Positions 17,403 through 25,655 of a stretch of DNA of 64,000 nt are shown piece after piece (the stretch's first letter is position 1; every line of letters starts with the position of its first letter). The position numbers were made by a program, and so were the translations under genes. The notes below the pieces were generated by a model. That model was not told where the DNA came from. It ran no database searches and worked only from the letters and a program-made list of their open reading frames with translations. Source of the stretch: JAVVHH01 sp965199665 (lineage in GTDB: Bacteria > Pseudomonadota > Alphaproteobacteria > Acetobacterales > Acetobacteraceae); assembly GCA_965199665.1 (NCBI GenBank), contig OZ241208.1:620001-684000 (forward strand), written 5' to 3'.

Positions 17403-18797
17403 CTACTCCGCCGCCGTCGAGAGCGCCGGCAAGGCCGAGCCGGGCCGGCTCACGACCGGGCGATCGAGCCCAAGGTTCTCGCGCAGCGTGGTGCCCGCAT
17501 AGTCGAGGTGGAACAGGCCGCGACGCTGCAGTTCGGGCACGACCAGCCGGCCGAAATCCTCGTAGCCGCCGGGCCGGTGAGTGGCCGACAGCACGAAGCC
17601 ATCGCAGACCTCGCCCAGGAACCAGTCTTCCAATTGGTCCGCCACGTCCGCCGGGGTGCCGCAGAAGACCTGGGCCTCGTTGATGGTGCCGCGCTTGCTG
17701 AAATCGATGAAGTCCTGCGGCGTCGGGTTGGCCTTGCCGCTGCGCTCGATGACGCGCGCCTTGAGCCCCAGATGCGCGCCGACCCGCGCCATATCGGCGT
17801 CACCGATCGGCTGGCCGAGCGGCACGCTGCTGAAGTCGAAATTGGTCACTTCCGAGATCAGCGTCAGGCTGTCCTCCGGCACCGCGAGGGCCTCCACGAC
17901 CCGGCGCTTCTCCTCGGCCAGCGCTCGGGTTTCCCCGACCACGACTTGGATCGACGGTGCGATCTTGACCTTGGCCGGGTCGCGCCCGGCACTGGCGACC
18001 GCGTCCTTCAACACGCGATACTGCGCCTGTCCGGACTCCTTGGCCTTGATGGAGGCAAACACCAGTTCGGCCCAGCGCGCCGCGAACGCGATGCCGCGCC
18101 CGCTCTGCCCGGCCTGCATGATCACGGGATGGCCCTGGGGGGAACGCGGCACGGTGAACGGGCCGCGCGACTTGAACCATTTACCGACGTGGTTAAGGGC
18201 TTTCACCTTGGCCGGGTCGGCAAAGAAGCCGGTGCTCCGGTCGGCGACGATCGCGTCGTCCGCCCAGGTCGCCCAGTGACCCAGGACGACTTCGATGAAC
18301 TCGTCCGCGCGCTCGTAGCGCAGATCGTGCTCGAGGTGTTTCTCCGCCCCGAAATTGGCCGCCTCCGAATCGTTCAGCGAGGTGACCACGTTCCAGGCGG
18401 CACGGCCTTCCAGCATCAGGTCCAGCGTCGCGAAGGTGCGGGCGACGTGGAACGGCTCGTAATAGGTGGTCGAATAGGTGCCGCCCAGGCCCAGGTGGCT
18501 GGTCGCCATGCCCATCGCGGTCAGCAACGGGATCAGGTCCATCTTCACCGACCGGATGCCGTGCCGAACGGCGGCACTGTAGTCGCCGCTCAGGTCCGGC
18601 ATGGCGAGCCGGTCATCGAAGAAGGCGAGGTGGAACTTGGCATCCTCGAGAGTGCGGGCGATGCGCTGGTAGTGTCGGGGGGACAGGAAGTCCGGCATGG
18701 CACTCGGGTGCCGCCAAGAACCGGGATAGTTCGAGCAATTCTGTGCCTGGAGGAAGGCAATCATCGCCATGCCGCCACGCTTCGGTGCCGTGCCCAT
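17403..18797 (-). CDS. LLM-class flavin-dependent monooxygenase (NtaA/SnaA/DszA family)
   Basis: A 464-residue luciferase-like TIM-barrel monooxygenase. Family blocks are FDDRLAMPDLSGDY, SHLGLGGTYSTTYYEPFHVARTFATLDLMLEGRAAWNVVTSLN, EAANFG, ADEFIEVVLGHW and the phosphate-binding GHPVIMQAGQSGRGIAFAARWAE. Members use FMNH2 and O2 supplied by a separate reductase to attack amines, sulfones or nitrilotriacetate. No reductase gene is adjacent. The start at 18797 is preceded by CGGAGAACAAGA; the earlier ATG six codons upstream overlaps this site. It is divergent from the AtuA-like gene across a 171-base promoter region. Confidence 0.9.
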   Translation of the reverse strand: MGTAPKRGGMAMIAFLQAQNCSNYPGSWRHPSAMPDFLSPRHYQRIARTLEDAKFHLAFFDDRLAMPDLSGDYSAAVRHGIRSVKMDLIPLLTAMGMATSHLGLGGTYSTTYYEPFHVARTFATLDLMLEGRAAWNVVTSLNDSEAANFGAEKHLEHDLRYERADEFIEVVLGHWATWADDAIVADRSTGFFADPAKVKALNHVGKWFKSRGPFTVPRSPQGHPVIMQAGQSGRGIAFAARWAELVFASIKAKESGQAQYRVLKDAVASAGRDPAKVKIAPSIQVVVGETRALAEEKRRVVEALAVPEDSLTLISEVTNFDFSSVPLGQPIGDADMARVGAHLGLKARVIERSGKANPTPQDFIDFSKRGTINEAQVFCGTPADVADQLEDWFLGEVCDGFVLSATHRPGGYEDFGRLVVPELQRRGLFHLDYAGTTLRENLGLDRPVVSRPGSALPALSTAAE

Positions 18798-18853
18798 TCT
18801 TGTTCTCCGTTCCACCCGTTTTGATCAGCAAGACGGACCTGGGTGACCGCCGC

Positions 18854-18893
18854 CAATCGATTTTGGCTATGAGCCGGTAGTCACGATCGATTG
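18854..18893. promoter_or_regulatory. Inverted repeat in the divergent monooxygenase/AtuA promoter
   Basis: CAATCGAT at 18854-18861 is matched by its reverse complement ATCGATTG at 18886-18893. The first arm sits inside CCAATCGATTTTGG, a LysR-box-like partial palindrome. It lies midway between the two divergent genes, so a regulator acting on both is plausible, but the arms are short. Confidence 0.35.
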
Positions 18894-18968
18894 TCGGACT
18901 GCAAAAGCCGGGCGCATGGGAGTGAGCAGATCGCCTGCGAACCAGGGCGGCAGGGGAGTGGCAAACGC

Positions 18969-20336
18969 GTGGACGAGCAGCAGGAATGGAAGATCCTCAC
19001 CCCGGCCGGCATCCTCGGCTACGGGTTCCCGGCCGAGCACTTCCAGCGTGGGGTGGAGCGCTCACCCGACATCATGATCGTCGACGCCGGGTCGACCGAT
19101 CCCGGTCCGTACATGCTCGGCCTCGGCAAGACCATCGTCGATCGCAAGGCCTACCGGCATGACCTCACCCTGATCCTGCGCGCCACGGCCGAGCGGAAGA
19201 TCCCCCTCATCGTCAGCTCTGCCGGCGGCCCCGGCATCGACGCCCATGTCGACGACATGGTGGCGCTGATCCGTGAGATCGCGGAGGCGGAAGGCTGGCG
19301 CTTCAAGATCGCGACCATTTACGCCGACGTGCCGCAGAGCATCGTGCGCGACCGGCTCGCCGCGGGACGGATCACGTCGTGCAGCTCGTCGCCGGTGCTC
19401 GAGACCGACGCCGTGGACGGTGCCGTCAGGATCGTGGCGCAGATGGGGGCGGAGCCTTTCATTCGCGTGCTGCAGGAGCATCCGGATGTGGACGTGATCG
19501 TCGCCGGCCGCGCCTACGACCCGGCGCCGCATGCCGCCTTCTGTGCGATCCATGGCATCGATCCCGGCGTCGCCTGGCACGCCGGCAAGATCCTGGAATG
19601 TGGCGCCGTCTGCGCCGAGCCGAAGGGCCGCGTCATCCTGGCGACGATCCGCCGCGACAGCTTCGACCTCGAGCCGATGAACCCGGCGGAGCGCTGCACC
19701 CCGGCCTCCGTTGCCGCGCATACCCTCTACGAGAAGACCCGGCCCGACCTGCTTCCGGGCCCCGGCGGCGTGCTCGATCTCGGAGAGTCGCGCTACGAGG
19801 CGCTCGACGATCGGCGGGTGCGTGTCAGCGGCAGCGTGTTCCACCCCTCGGAACAATACGCGGTCAAGTTGGAAGGCGCTGGGATCACGGGGTATCGCAC
19901 GACCTTCATCGGCGGCATCCGCGATCCGATCCTGCTCGGGCAACTCGATCCATTCCTGGACGGCGTGCGCAAGCGGGTCGAGGGTTTCTACCCGGAGCTC
20001 GCGCGCGGCGACGTGACGTTGCTGTTCCACGTCTACGGGCGCGACGCGGTGATGGGCGCGATGGAGCCGCGGCGGCATGAGATCGGGCACGAGGTGGGTG
20101 TTTTGGGCGAGGTGACGGCGCCGACCCAGGACCATGCGAACGCCGTGTGCTCCATGGCGCGCATCTCCGTGCTGCACATGCCGTATCCCGGGCAGATGGC
20201 GACGGCGGGCAATTTCGCCCTGCCGTTGAACCCGCCGGAAAATCCGATCGGTCCCGTATGCGCGTTCACCGTTTACCACCTCATGGAGGTGGACGACCCG
20301 TGCGAGCTCTTCCCGATCCATGTTGACGAGGCCTGA
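18969..20336 (+). CDS. AtuA-like (DUF1446) acyclic terpene utilisation family protein
   Basis: A 455-residue protein of the AtuA/DUF1446 family, named for citronellol/geraniol degradation in Pseudomonas but otherwise of unknown reaction. Blocks include LTPAGILGYGFPAEHF, DIMIVDAGSTDPGPYMLG, VSSAGGPGIDAHVDDMVALI, VIVAGRAYDPAPHAAFCAIHGIDPGVAWHAGKILECGA, and LVCSMARISVLHMPYPG-like segments near the end. The GTG at 18969 is chosen because GGGGAG precedes it and conserved sequence begins at residue about 8. Its stop is one base before the DUF4387 gene. The pair DUF1446-DUF4387 is commonly seen together and may form one functional unit split into two chains. Confidence 0.85.
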   Translation: MDEQQEWKILTPAGILGYGFPAEHFQRGVERSPDIMIVDAGSTDPGPYMLGLGKTIVDRKAYRHDLTLILRATAERKIPLIVSSAGGPGIDAHVDDMVALIREIAEAEGWRFKIATIYADVPQSIVRDRLAAGRITSCSSSPVLETDAVDGAVRIVAQMGAEPFIRVLQEHPDVDVIVAGRAYDPAPHAAFCAIHGIDPGVAWHAGKILECGAVCAEPKGRVILATIRRDSFDLEPMNPAERCTPASVAAHTLYEKTRPDLLPGPGGVLDLGESRYEALDDRRVRVSGSVFHPSEQYAVKLEGAGITGYRTTFIGGIRDPILLGQLDPFLDGVRKRVEGFYPELARGDVTLLFHVYGRDAVMGAMEPRRHEIGHEVGVLGEVTAPTQDHANAVCSMARISVLHMPYPGQMATAGNFALPLNPPENPIGPVCAFTVYHLMEVDDPCELFPIHVDEA

Positions 20337-20337
20337 C

Positions 20338-20655
20338 ATGCGGAACGCGACGCTCAAGGACATCGCCAAGGTCATCCGGAGCAAGAACGCCGGCCCCTTC
20401 GAGATAACGTTCGACATCATCTTCGACGACGACGACGCCTACGCCCGGGTCAAGCAGAGCGGAGTCCTCGCTCAAGGCAAGATGGAGCGGCTCTACGGCG
20501 TACCGGCCGAGGACGTCGTCACCTGCATGTTCTTCGACCCGGCGCGCGCTTTCAAGCTGACGCTTCGCCGTCCCTGGACCCAAGGCGGCACAGGTGAGCG
20601 CGACACGTTCGGCGCTGCGCAACATGCGCCACTGATGGACGTGGAGGTCCCGTAG
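20338..20655 (+). CDS. DUF4387 family protein
   Basis: A 105-residue protein with the DUF4387 pattern LKDIAKVIRSKNAGPFEITFDIIFDD, then ARVKQSGVL, YGVPAEDVVTCMFFDPARAFKLTLRRPWTQGG and a C terminus QHAPLMDV. The same block order is found as the C-terminal partner of AtuA-like proteins. The ATG at 20338 lies one base after the AtuA-like stop, so they are co-translated. Converges with the M81 peptidase gene 63 bases on. Confidence 0.85.
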   Translation: MRNATLKDIAKVIRSKNAGPFEITFDIIFDDDDAYARVKQSGVLAQGKMERLYGVPAEDVVTCMFFDPARAFKLTLRRPWTQGGTGERDTFGAAQHAPLMDVEVP

Positions 20656-20718
20656 CTGTGACGCGCCTTATCGAACGATGTTGGCCTTAAAGACGCTGTC
20701 GACCCTGCGGTAACCTGC

Positions 20719-22185
20719 TCATGTTCTGTCGGAGAGGGGGTGCAAATACCTGACCGACGTCTTGAACTCGAAATTGCTGAAGTCGAACGTCGCGATCCCC
20801 GGCGTGTCGACGGTGACGATGCGCGCGGCGGCGGTCTCGAAGAAGGCGCGGAAATGCTGGCTCGATTTGATGGCGATGACTTTGTAGTTCTCCATCGGCA
20901 TGCCGTGCAGCTTCAGCATCTCGTCGTCGAGCAGCTGCGATTTCAGCTCGGTGACGATCACGTCGACCTGGCCGATGCGCAGCCGGGTCGAGCGCCCGAG
21001 ATCGCGGTGCCCGCCTTTGCCCATGGGCGTGCTTGCCACCCATTGGCATCGCGTGTTCATCACCACCTCGGCGTCCACCTGTAGTGGAGCGCCATGTAGA
21101 GCGTCCGTCTTGCCGCCGAGGCTGACCGCGATGCGGGCGCCTTCGCCGGCAGCGTGGGCGGCCGCGACGACTTCGGCGTCGGCCAGATGGGCGAAGCAGG
21201 TCCGCGGCGCATTGCGGCGCAGCATCTCTGCCAGGAGCCAGGTGCCGTCCCCGGGCGCGCCGGCGCCGGGATTGTCGGAGGTCTCGTTGACGATGACCGG
21301 GCTCTCCGGGCAGCTCAGCGCCGTCTCCAGCCCCTCGGCCGCGCTCGGCAGGACGATGGCGAACACGTCGCGCTGTGCCCAGATGAAGTCGGCGACGTCC
21401 CGCGTGGCCGCCTGCGCCAGGGCCTCGTCGTCCTCCGCGATGGCGATGACGGAGACGCAGGTGGCCGAGGAATCGGCGTAGGGGAAGCCGTGATAGGCGG
21501 CGCAGTGGACGAGGCCGGGCTTGGCTTCCCAGCTCTCGCAACGGGCGTTGACCGCCTTGAGCGGGCCATGAAACGTCGTGGTGGTCGGGATCACCAGCGG
21601 CAGGCGCGTCAGCGCCATCCGCGGCCGCAGCGTGCCTTGCACCATCCGATGCACGTTGCGGATCGCGTCCCGGCCGCGATCGTACATGTCGATGTGCGGG
21701 TATTCCTTCACGCCGAACAGCATGTCGGCATTGTCGATCATGCGGTCGGTGATGTTGCCGTGCAGGTCCAGCGTCGCGACGATGGGCAGCGCGGTGCCGT
21801 ACCGCAGCCGCAGCATGCGCAGCAGGTCGCCTTCGATGTCGCCGGTCGTCTCGGCCACGCCGGCGCCGTGCAGCTCGAGGCAGATCGCGTCGAACGGCGC
21901 CACCGTCTCCAGCCCGGCCAGGACCCGGCGCTTGATCTCCGCCCAGGTCTCGGCGCGGATCGTGCCCGACGGGCTCGTGATGGCGCCGAAGGTCGGCAGC
22001 AGCTCGACGTCGCCGAGCGCCGACGTCTCGTCGATCATGCCGCCGATGTAGTCCTTCACGCCGCGATGGCGGCTCAGCAGCTCCTCGCCCTCGATCCAGG
22101 AGCGGATCCGGAAGGCGGCCTCGTCGGTCGGTTCACTGGAGAAGGTATTAGTCTCGTGGGAGACCTGGGCGATCGCGATACGCAT
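20719..22185 (-). CDS. M81 family metallopeptidase (MlrC-like)
   Basis: A 488-residue protein of the microcystinase C family. Residues 1-300 show the MlrC N domain (RIAIAQVSHETNTFSSEPTD, LLPTFGAITSPSGTI, AICLELHGAGVAE, ATLDLHGNITDRMID, VKEYPHIDMYDRG) and about 300-480 the C domain (ETSDNPGAGAPGDGTWLL, and the C-terminal YKVIAIKSSQHFRAFFETAAARIVTVDTPG). The zinc-binding Asp-Leu-His-Gly and His-Glu-Thr-Asn segments are present, so an active metallohydrolase is likely. MlrC itself cleaves linearised microcystin, but most family members act on unknown peptides or amides. It lies 21 bases after an orphan peptide-binding protein gene. Confidence 0.9.
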   Translation of the reverse strand: MRIAIAQVSHETNTFSSEPTDEAAFRIRSWIEGEELLSRHRGVKDYIGGMIDETSALGDVELLPTFGAITSPSGTIRAETWAEIKRRVLAGLETVAPFDAICLELHGAGVAETTGDIEGDLLRMLRLRYGTALPIVATLDLHGNITDRMIDNADMLFGVKEYPHIDMYDRGRDAIRNVHRMVQGTLRPRMALTRLPLVIPTTTTFHGPLKAVNARCESWEAKPGLVHCAAYHGFPYADSSATCVSVIAIAEDDEALAQAATRDVADFIWAQRDVFAIVLPSAAEGLETALSCPESPVIVNETSDNPGAGAPGDGTWLLAEMLRRNAPRTCFAHLADAEVVAAAHAAGEGARIAVSLGGKTDALHGAPLQVDAEVVMNTRCQWVASTPMGKGGHRDLGRSTRLRIGQVDVIVTELKSQLLDDEMLKLHGMPMENYKVIAIKSSQHFRAFFETAAARIVTVDTPGIATFDFSNFEFKTSVRYLHPLSDRT

Positions 22186-22206
22186 GGTGATCCTCGTTGG
22201 CGCCGG

Positions 22207-23790
22207 TCAGGCGAAATGGACGCCCCAGAAGGCGAACAAGCTGGTGGACACGTCGCGCAGCCGGTTGGAATAGGCCGTCTTGTAGAAATACTGCCCGGTC
22301 GGGATGTAGACGCCCTGCTCGAGCGCGCCGGCCTGGATCTCCCGGGCGAGGCGGCGCTGCTCGGCCGGGTCGGCGGCGTCGATCCAGTCGTTGCGGAGCG
22401 CTTCCAGGGCCGGGAGGTTCGGCCAGCCGAAATAGGTCTGCCCGCCGGCGGTGCGCAGCATCTGGCTGACGCCCGGGTTGATCAGGTCCAGCCCGTTCCA
22501 GGTGGTGTGGAACATGCTCCAGCCGCCGGCAGCGGGCGCGGCCTTGCTGGCCCGACGCTGCACGAGCGTGCCCCAATCCGACACGACGTAATCCACGTTC
22601 ATGCCGAGCCGCTTGAGCACGTCGTTGGCGACCTCGCCGAGCGCGGCGAGGACCGGGTTGTCGCTGGCGGCCAGCAGCACGACGCGCTCGCCCTTGTAGC
22701 CGGCATCGGCGAGCGCCTTCTTGCTCTTGGCCAGGTCGCGCGGCCCGGTGATCGCGGCCAGGCCGGCATCGTTGGCCATCGGCGTCTCGGGCGGGAACAC
22801 GCCGACGCCGGCGCGCCAGAGTTCGGGGTCGCCGGCGGCGGCACCCATGCAATCCTCCTGCGAGAAGGCTTGCAGCACGGCACGGCGGACGGCCGGATTG
22901 TCGAATGGCGGATGCAGGTGGTTGAACACACCGGTGCCCATCACGCCCAGCCGGCTGCTGCGCTCGGCTTTGAGGGTGCGGGCGCGGTCCAGCACCGGCA
23001 GCAGATCGTTCGGCGGGTTCTCCCACCAGTGGACCTCGCCATTCTGCAAGGCCGAGAGCGCGGTGCTCGGGTCCGGCATGATCGTCCACTCGACCCGGTC
23101 GACATGCGCGATCTTGGGTCCGGCCGCCCAACTCGGGACGCCGCCCTCGCGCGGCACGTAATCCGCGTTCCGCTCATAAACGGCGCGGGCGCCGACCAGC
23201 CGCTCGTCCGCTTTCCAGCGGAACGGTCCGGAACCGACCATCTCGGTGATCTGCTGCGTCGCAGGGGTCATGGCCAGCCGCTCCGGCATCACGACCAGCA
23301 TGGGTGGGCCGAGCCGGGCCAGGGCGTTGAGAAGGCCCGGGAAGGGCTTGGTGAGCCGGATGGTGAAGCGGTCATCCGCCGGCGCAACCATGTCGGCCGT
23401 GCGGGCCAGCAGTGTCGCGCCCTCGACGTTGCGCTGCGCCCATCGCTTGATGGAGGCGACGCAGTCGCGGCCGCGTACGGGTTCGCCGTCGTGGAATTTG
23501 AGGCCGGGGCGGAGGGTGAAGGTCCAGAGCTTGCCGTCATCCTCGACGGTGTGGCCAGCCACCATCTGCGGCTGCGGGGCCAAGTCGGCATCCAGGCCGT
23601 AGAGCTGGTCCCAGATGAGCAGAGCGTGCGTTCGGGTGACGTAGGCGGTGGTGAAGACCGGGTCGAGGACGGTCAGGTCGCTTTGCGGCACGAAGCGCAA
23701 CGTCCTGGGCGTGGATTGCGCCAGCGCGGGCCGGGCCAAACTGGCAGCGGCCGAGCCGGCGGCCAGGGCGAGAAGGGAGCGACGATGCAT
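22207..23790 (-). CDS. ABC transporter substrate-binding protein, family 5 (peptide/opine type), Tat signal
   Basis: A 527-residue DppA/OppA-like periplasmic binding protein. The N terminus MHRRSLLALAAGSAAASLARPALAQ is a Tat-like signal (twin Arg, hydrophobic core, AxA cleavage). Family blocks: TLRFVPQSDLTVLDPVFTTAYVTRTHALLIWDQLYGLD, GKLWTFTLRPGLKFHDGEPV, FPGLLNALA and VGSGPFRWKADERLVGAR. No permease or ATPase is in the window, so it either uses a pump encoded elsewhere or has a sensory role. First gene of an operon with the M81 peptidase, and divergent from a LysR gene; peptide uptake followed by hydrolysis is the natural inference. Confidence 0.92.
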   Translation of the reverse strand: MHRRSLLALAAGSAAASLARPALAQSTPRTLRFVPQSDLTVLDPVFTTAYVTRTHALLIWDQLYGLDADLAPQPQMVAGHTVEDDGKLWTFTLRPGLKFHDGEPVRGRDCVASIKRWAQRNVEGATLLARTADMVAPADDRFTIRLTKPFPGLLNALARLGPPMLVVMPERLAMTPATQQITEMVGSGPFRWKADERLVGARAVYERNADYVPREGGVPSWAAGPKIAHVDRVEWTIMPDPSTALSALQNGEVHWWENPPNDLLPVLDRARTLKAERSSRLGVMGTGVFNHLHPPFDNPAVRRAVLQAFSQEDCMGAAAGDPELWRAGVGVFPPETPMANDAGLAAITGPRDLAKSKKALADAGYKGERVVLLAASDNPVLAALGEVANDVLKRLGMNVDYVVSDWGTLVQRRASKAAPAAGGWSMFHTTWNGLDLINPGVSQMLRTAGGQTYFGWPNLPALEALRNDWIDAADPAEQRRLAREIQAGALEQGVYIPTGQYFYKTAYSNRLRDVSTSLFAFWGVHFA

Positions 23791-23851
23791 GATCTCTCTG
23801 CGGCTTGAGGGGAGGCAGCGGGGGAAGTCTAGAAGGCGCCCGCCGCTGGTA

Positions 23852-23894
23852 TCAACGACAATGCCGGCCTAATTCGTTGACCTGACGTCAACGA
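23852..23894. promoter_or_regulatory. LysR operator in the binding-protein/LysR divergent region
   Basis: TCAACGA at 23852-23858, TCGTTGA at 23874-23880 and TCAACGA at 23888-23894 are three copies of one heptamer. The last two extend to a perfect inverted repeat, TCGTTGAC at 23874-23881 and GTCAACGA at 23887-23894, separated by five bases and ending ten bases before the LysR start at 23905. The layout suits LysR recognition and activation sites controlling both directions. Confidence 0.6.
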
Positions 23895-23904
23895 TGGACA
23901 CGGC

Positions 23905-24846
23905 ATGATCGACGAGCGGCGCGCGGAAGTGGTTCACCGTGTCATCAAATCCGGCGGCGTCCGTGCCGCGGCGGACGCCATGCGGGTCGATCCCGCTGCC
24001 GTCAGCCGCTACCTGGCCAAGGCCAGGATCGATGTCGGCCTGCCATTGTTCGAACGGCGGGGCCGCTCGCTCGTCCCCACGACAGCCGGCCTCGCCATCA
24101 GCGCCTACGTCGAGGAGCGGCAGAAGAACGCCGGCTCGCTCATGGCGCGGCTGGACGCGATGCGCGGCGCGGAGGCCGGCGTCGTGCAGATGGGAGTGGG
24201 CGAAGGCTACGTCGCCGCGCTCGTCACCGATCCGATTCGTCGCTTTCTCGCCGCCCATCCTGCCGCCCGGGTGGAGTTGCAGATGCTCGCGGTCGACCAG
24301 ATCGTCGCTGGCCTCGGCGCCGGCGCGCTCGACATCGGCATGGCCTTCAACCCGGCGCCGGCCACCCAGATGAAGCTCTGGGCTCGCCGCGCGGTGCACG
24401 TCCAACTCGTCGCGCCGGCCGGCCATCCTCTCTTGCAGTCGAAACGACCGCTCACTTTGTCGGACATCTCCGGTCATGCCGTGGGGCTGTTCCAGCCTGG
24501 CTACGGTTTGCGCAAGCTCGTCCAGAGTGCCGAATACCTGGAAGGCACCCGGCTTGAGCCAGTGCTGGAGACCAATTCACTATCCGCCTTGCGACATTTC
24601 CTGCTCGCTGGTGCGGGGGTCACCTTCTTGGCCCGTAGCAGCGTCGAGCTGGAATGTGAGGCGGGCCTGCTCGGCTGCGCCCGACTGAAAGCTGACCTGT
24701 TCGCTCAATCCGAAGTCCATCTGTTTACGCGCGACGGTGCTGGGACGATGCCTGTCGTTGCACGCCTCCTGGAGTTGATCATCGAGCAGTTCGGTGGATC
24801 TTCTGCTGATCGAGGCTCGCGGCGGGACCCAGACGTTCAGATTTAG
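23905..24846 (+). CDS. LysR-family transcriptional regulator
   Basis: A 313-residue regulator with an N-terminal helix-turn-helix less typical than most (RAEVVHRVIKSGGVRAAADAMRVDPAAVSRYLAKARIDVGLPLFERRGRSLVPTTAG) and an effector domain with GVGEGYVAALVTDPIRRFLAAHPAARVELQMLAVDQIVAGLGAGALDIGMAFNP. The effector part resembles regulators of opine, peptide or amino-acid uptake. Divergent from the binding protein and M81 peptidase operon, it most likely controls that operon through the TCAACGA repeats. Confidence 0.9.
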   Translation: MIDERRAEVVHRVIKSGGVRAAADAMRVDPAAVSRYLAKARIDVGLPLFERRGRSLVPTTAGLAISAYVEERQKNAGSLMARLDAMRGAEAGVVQMGVGEGYVAALVTDPIRRFLAAHPAARVELQMLAVDQIVAGLGAGALDIGMAFNPAPATQMKLWARRAVHVQLVAPAGHPLLQSKRPLTLSDISGHAVGLFQPGYGLRKLVQSAEYLEGTRLEPVLETNSLSALRHFLLAGAGVTFLARSSVELECEAGLLGCARLKADLFAQSEVHLFTRDGAGTMPVVARLLELIIEQFGGSSADRGSRRDPDVQI

Positions 24847-24880
24847 CCGAGGCCGGATGGTAAGCGGACCTCGGCTTTCG
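24845..24880 (+). terminator. Hairpin at the end of the LysR gene
   Basis: AGCCGAGG at 24845-24852 and CCTCGGCT at 24869-24876 form an eight-base-pair stem over a 16-base loop, overlapping the TAG stop and followed by TTTCG. A weak rho-independent terminator is plausible; the U-tract is short. Confidence 0.45.
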
Positions 24881-25059
24881 TGCGGTTAACACGTCGAGGG
24901 TGTCCAAAGAGAGAAAGGACGTATTTAGCGGCGTACCGCCGAACAGGGCGAACCGCCGTTCCCTCAACGCCTTCCTCCGGCTCGGGTGCTGCCGTCAGGC
25001 CCGGCGCACGTACTCGTACCGGTGTGCCAGCCATTTGCTGCCAGAGCCGTCGGCGATGG

Positions 25060-25509
25060 GCTCGGACTGATGACTCGCCGGATCGCGCATGAACGGACCA
25101 GCGTCTTCGCAGCGCCAGCCTACTTGGCCGGCACGGCGAGCCGCGGACCGTTGCCGAACTAGGCCAGCATCGCGCCGTGACCTACAGCCGTGGCGGCCAG
25201 GTGCAAGGCTGGCTGTTTCCGCAGCCAGGCAGTGTGCCGCGGGCGGCGACGCCGTCATCGAGCCTGCGGTTCGACGATCTCGACGCCATTGCCGACGCCA
25301 CTGTCGCCGGGGTCGGCCTGGCATGGTTGCCGAGTTGGTTGGTGAACGACCGGGTCCGCACCGGTCAGCTCCGGCCTGTCCTGACCGACAGTCCCGCCCT
25401 GATCACGGACGTTCACGTGATCTGGCCGGAAACACCTCACCTCGCCGTGCGCGTCAGGGTCGCCATCGATGCGCTCGTCGCAGCAGTTCCGACCGCTAGC
25501 GAGGTTTGA
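25060..25509 (+). pseudogene. Decayed LysR-family regulator (effector domain remnant)
   Basis: The sequence reads LMTRRIAHERTSVFAAPAYLA in one frame from 25067 and then, after a one-base loss near 25127-25131, HGEPRTVAELGQHRAVTYSR in the next frame, continuing to a stop at 25507. Downstream are VGLAWLPSWLVNDRVRTGQLRPVL, typical of a LysR effector domain. There is no helix-turn-helix or first half of the effector domain upstream, so the gene is both 5'-truncated and frameshifted. It is related to the LysR fragment at the start of the window. The 200 bases before it (24.88-25.06 kb) and the 146 after it hold nothing I recognise. Confidence 0.75.
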
Positions 25510-25655
25510 TTACTCTTTGTCTTTCCTGAACACTAAAGACCGTGAGACAAAACGCCGAGACGAGTATGTATAACGCCCCAAAGGCCGCATTGTGCGCGGG
25601 ACGGCCCAGATATTCTACAGTGGTGCTGACGACGGCGTTCAGCGTCTGGGCCTCG

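Noticed and set aside
24880..25060. Possible gene between the LysR gene and the LysR relic
   Set aside because: No frame with a domain or ribosome site; the short frames present are random-looking.
24845..25655. Possible insertion-sequence remnants around the liv operon's 3' end
   Set aside because: I saw no terminal inverted repeats, target duplications or transposase motifs; the only recognisable relic is the LysR effector domain.
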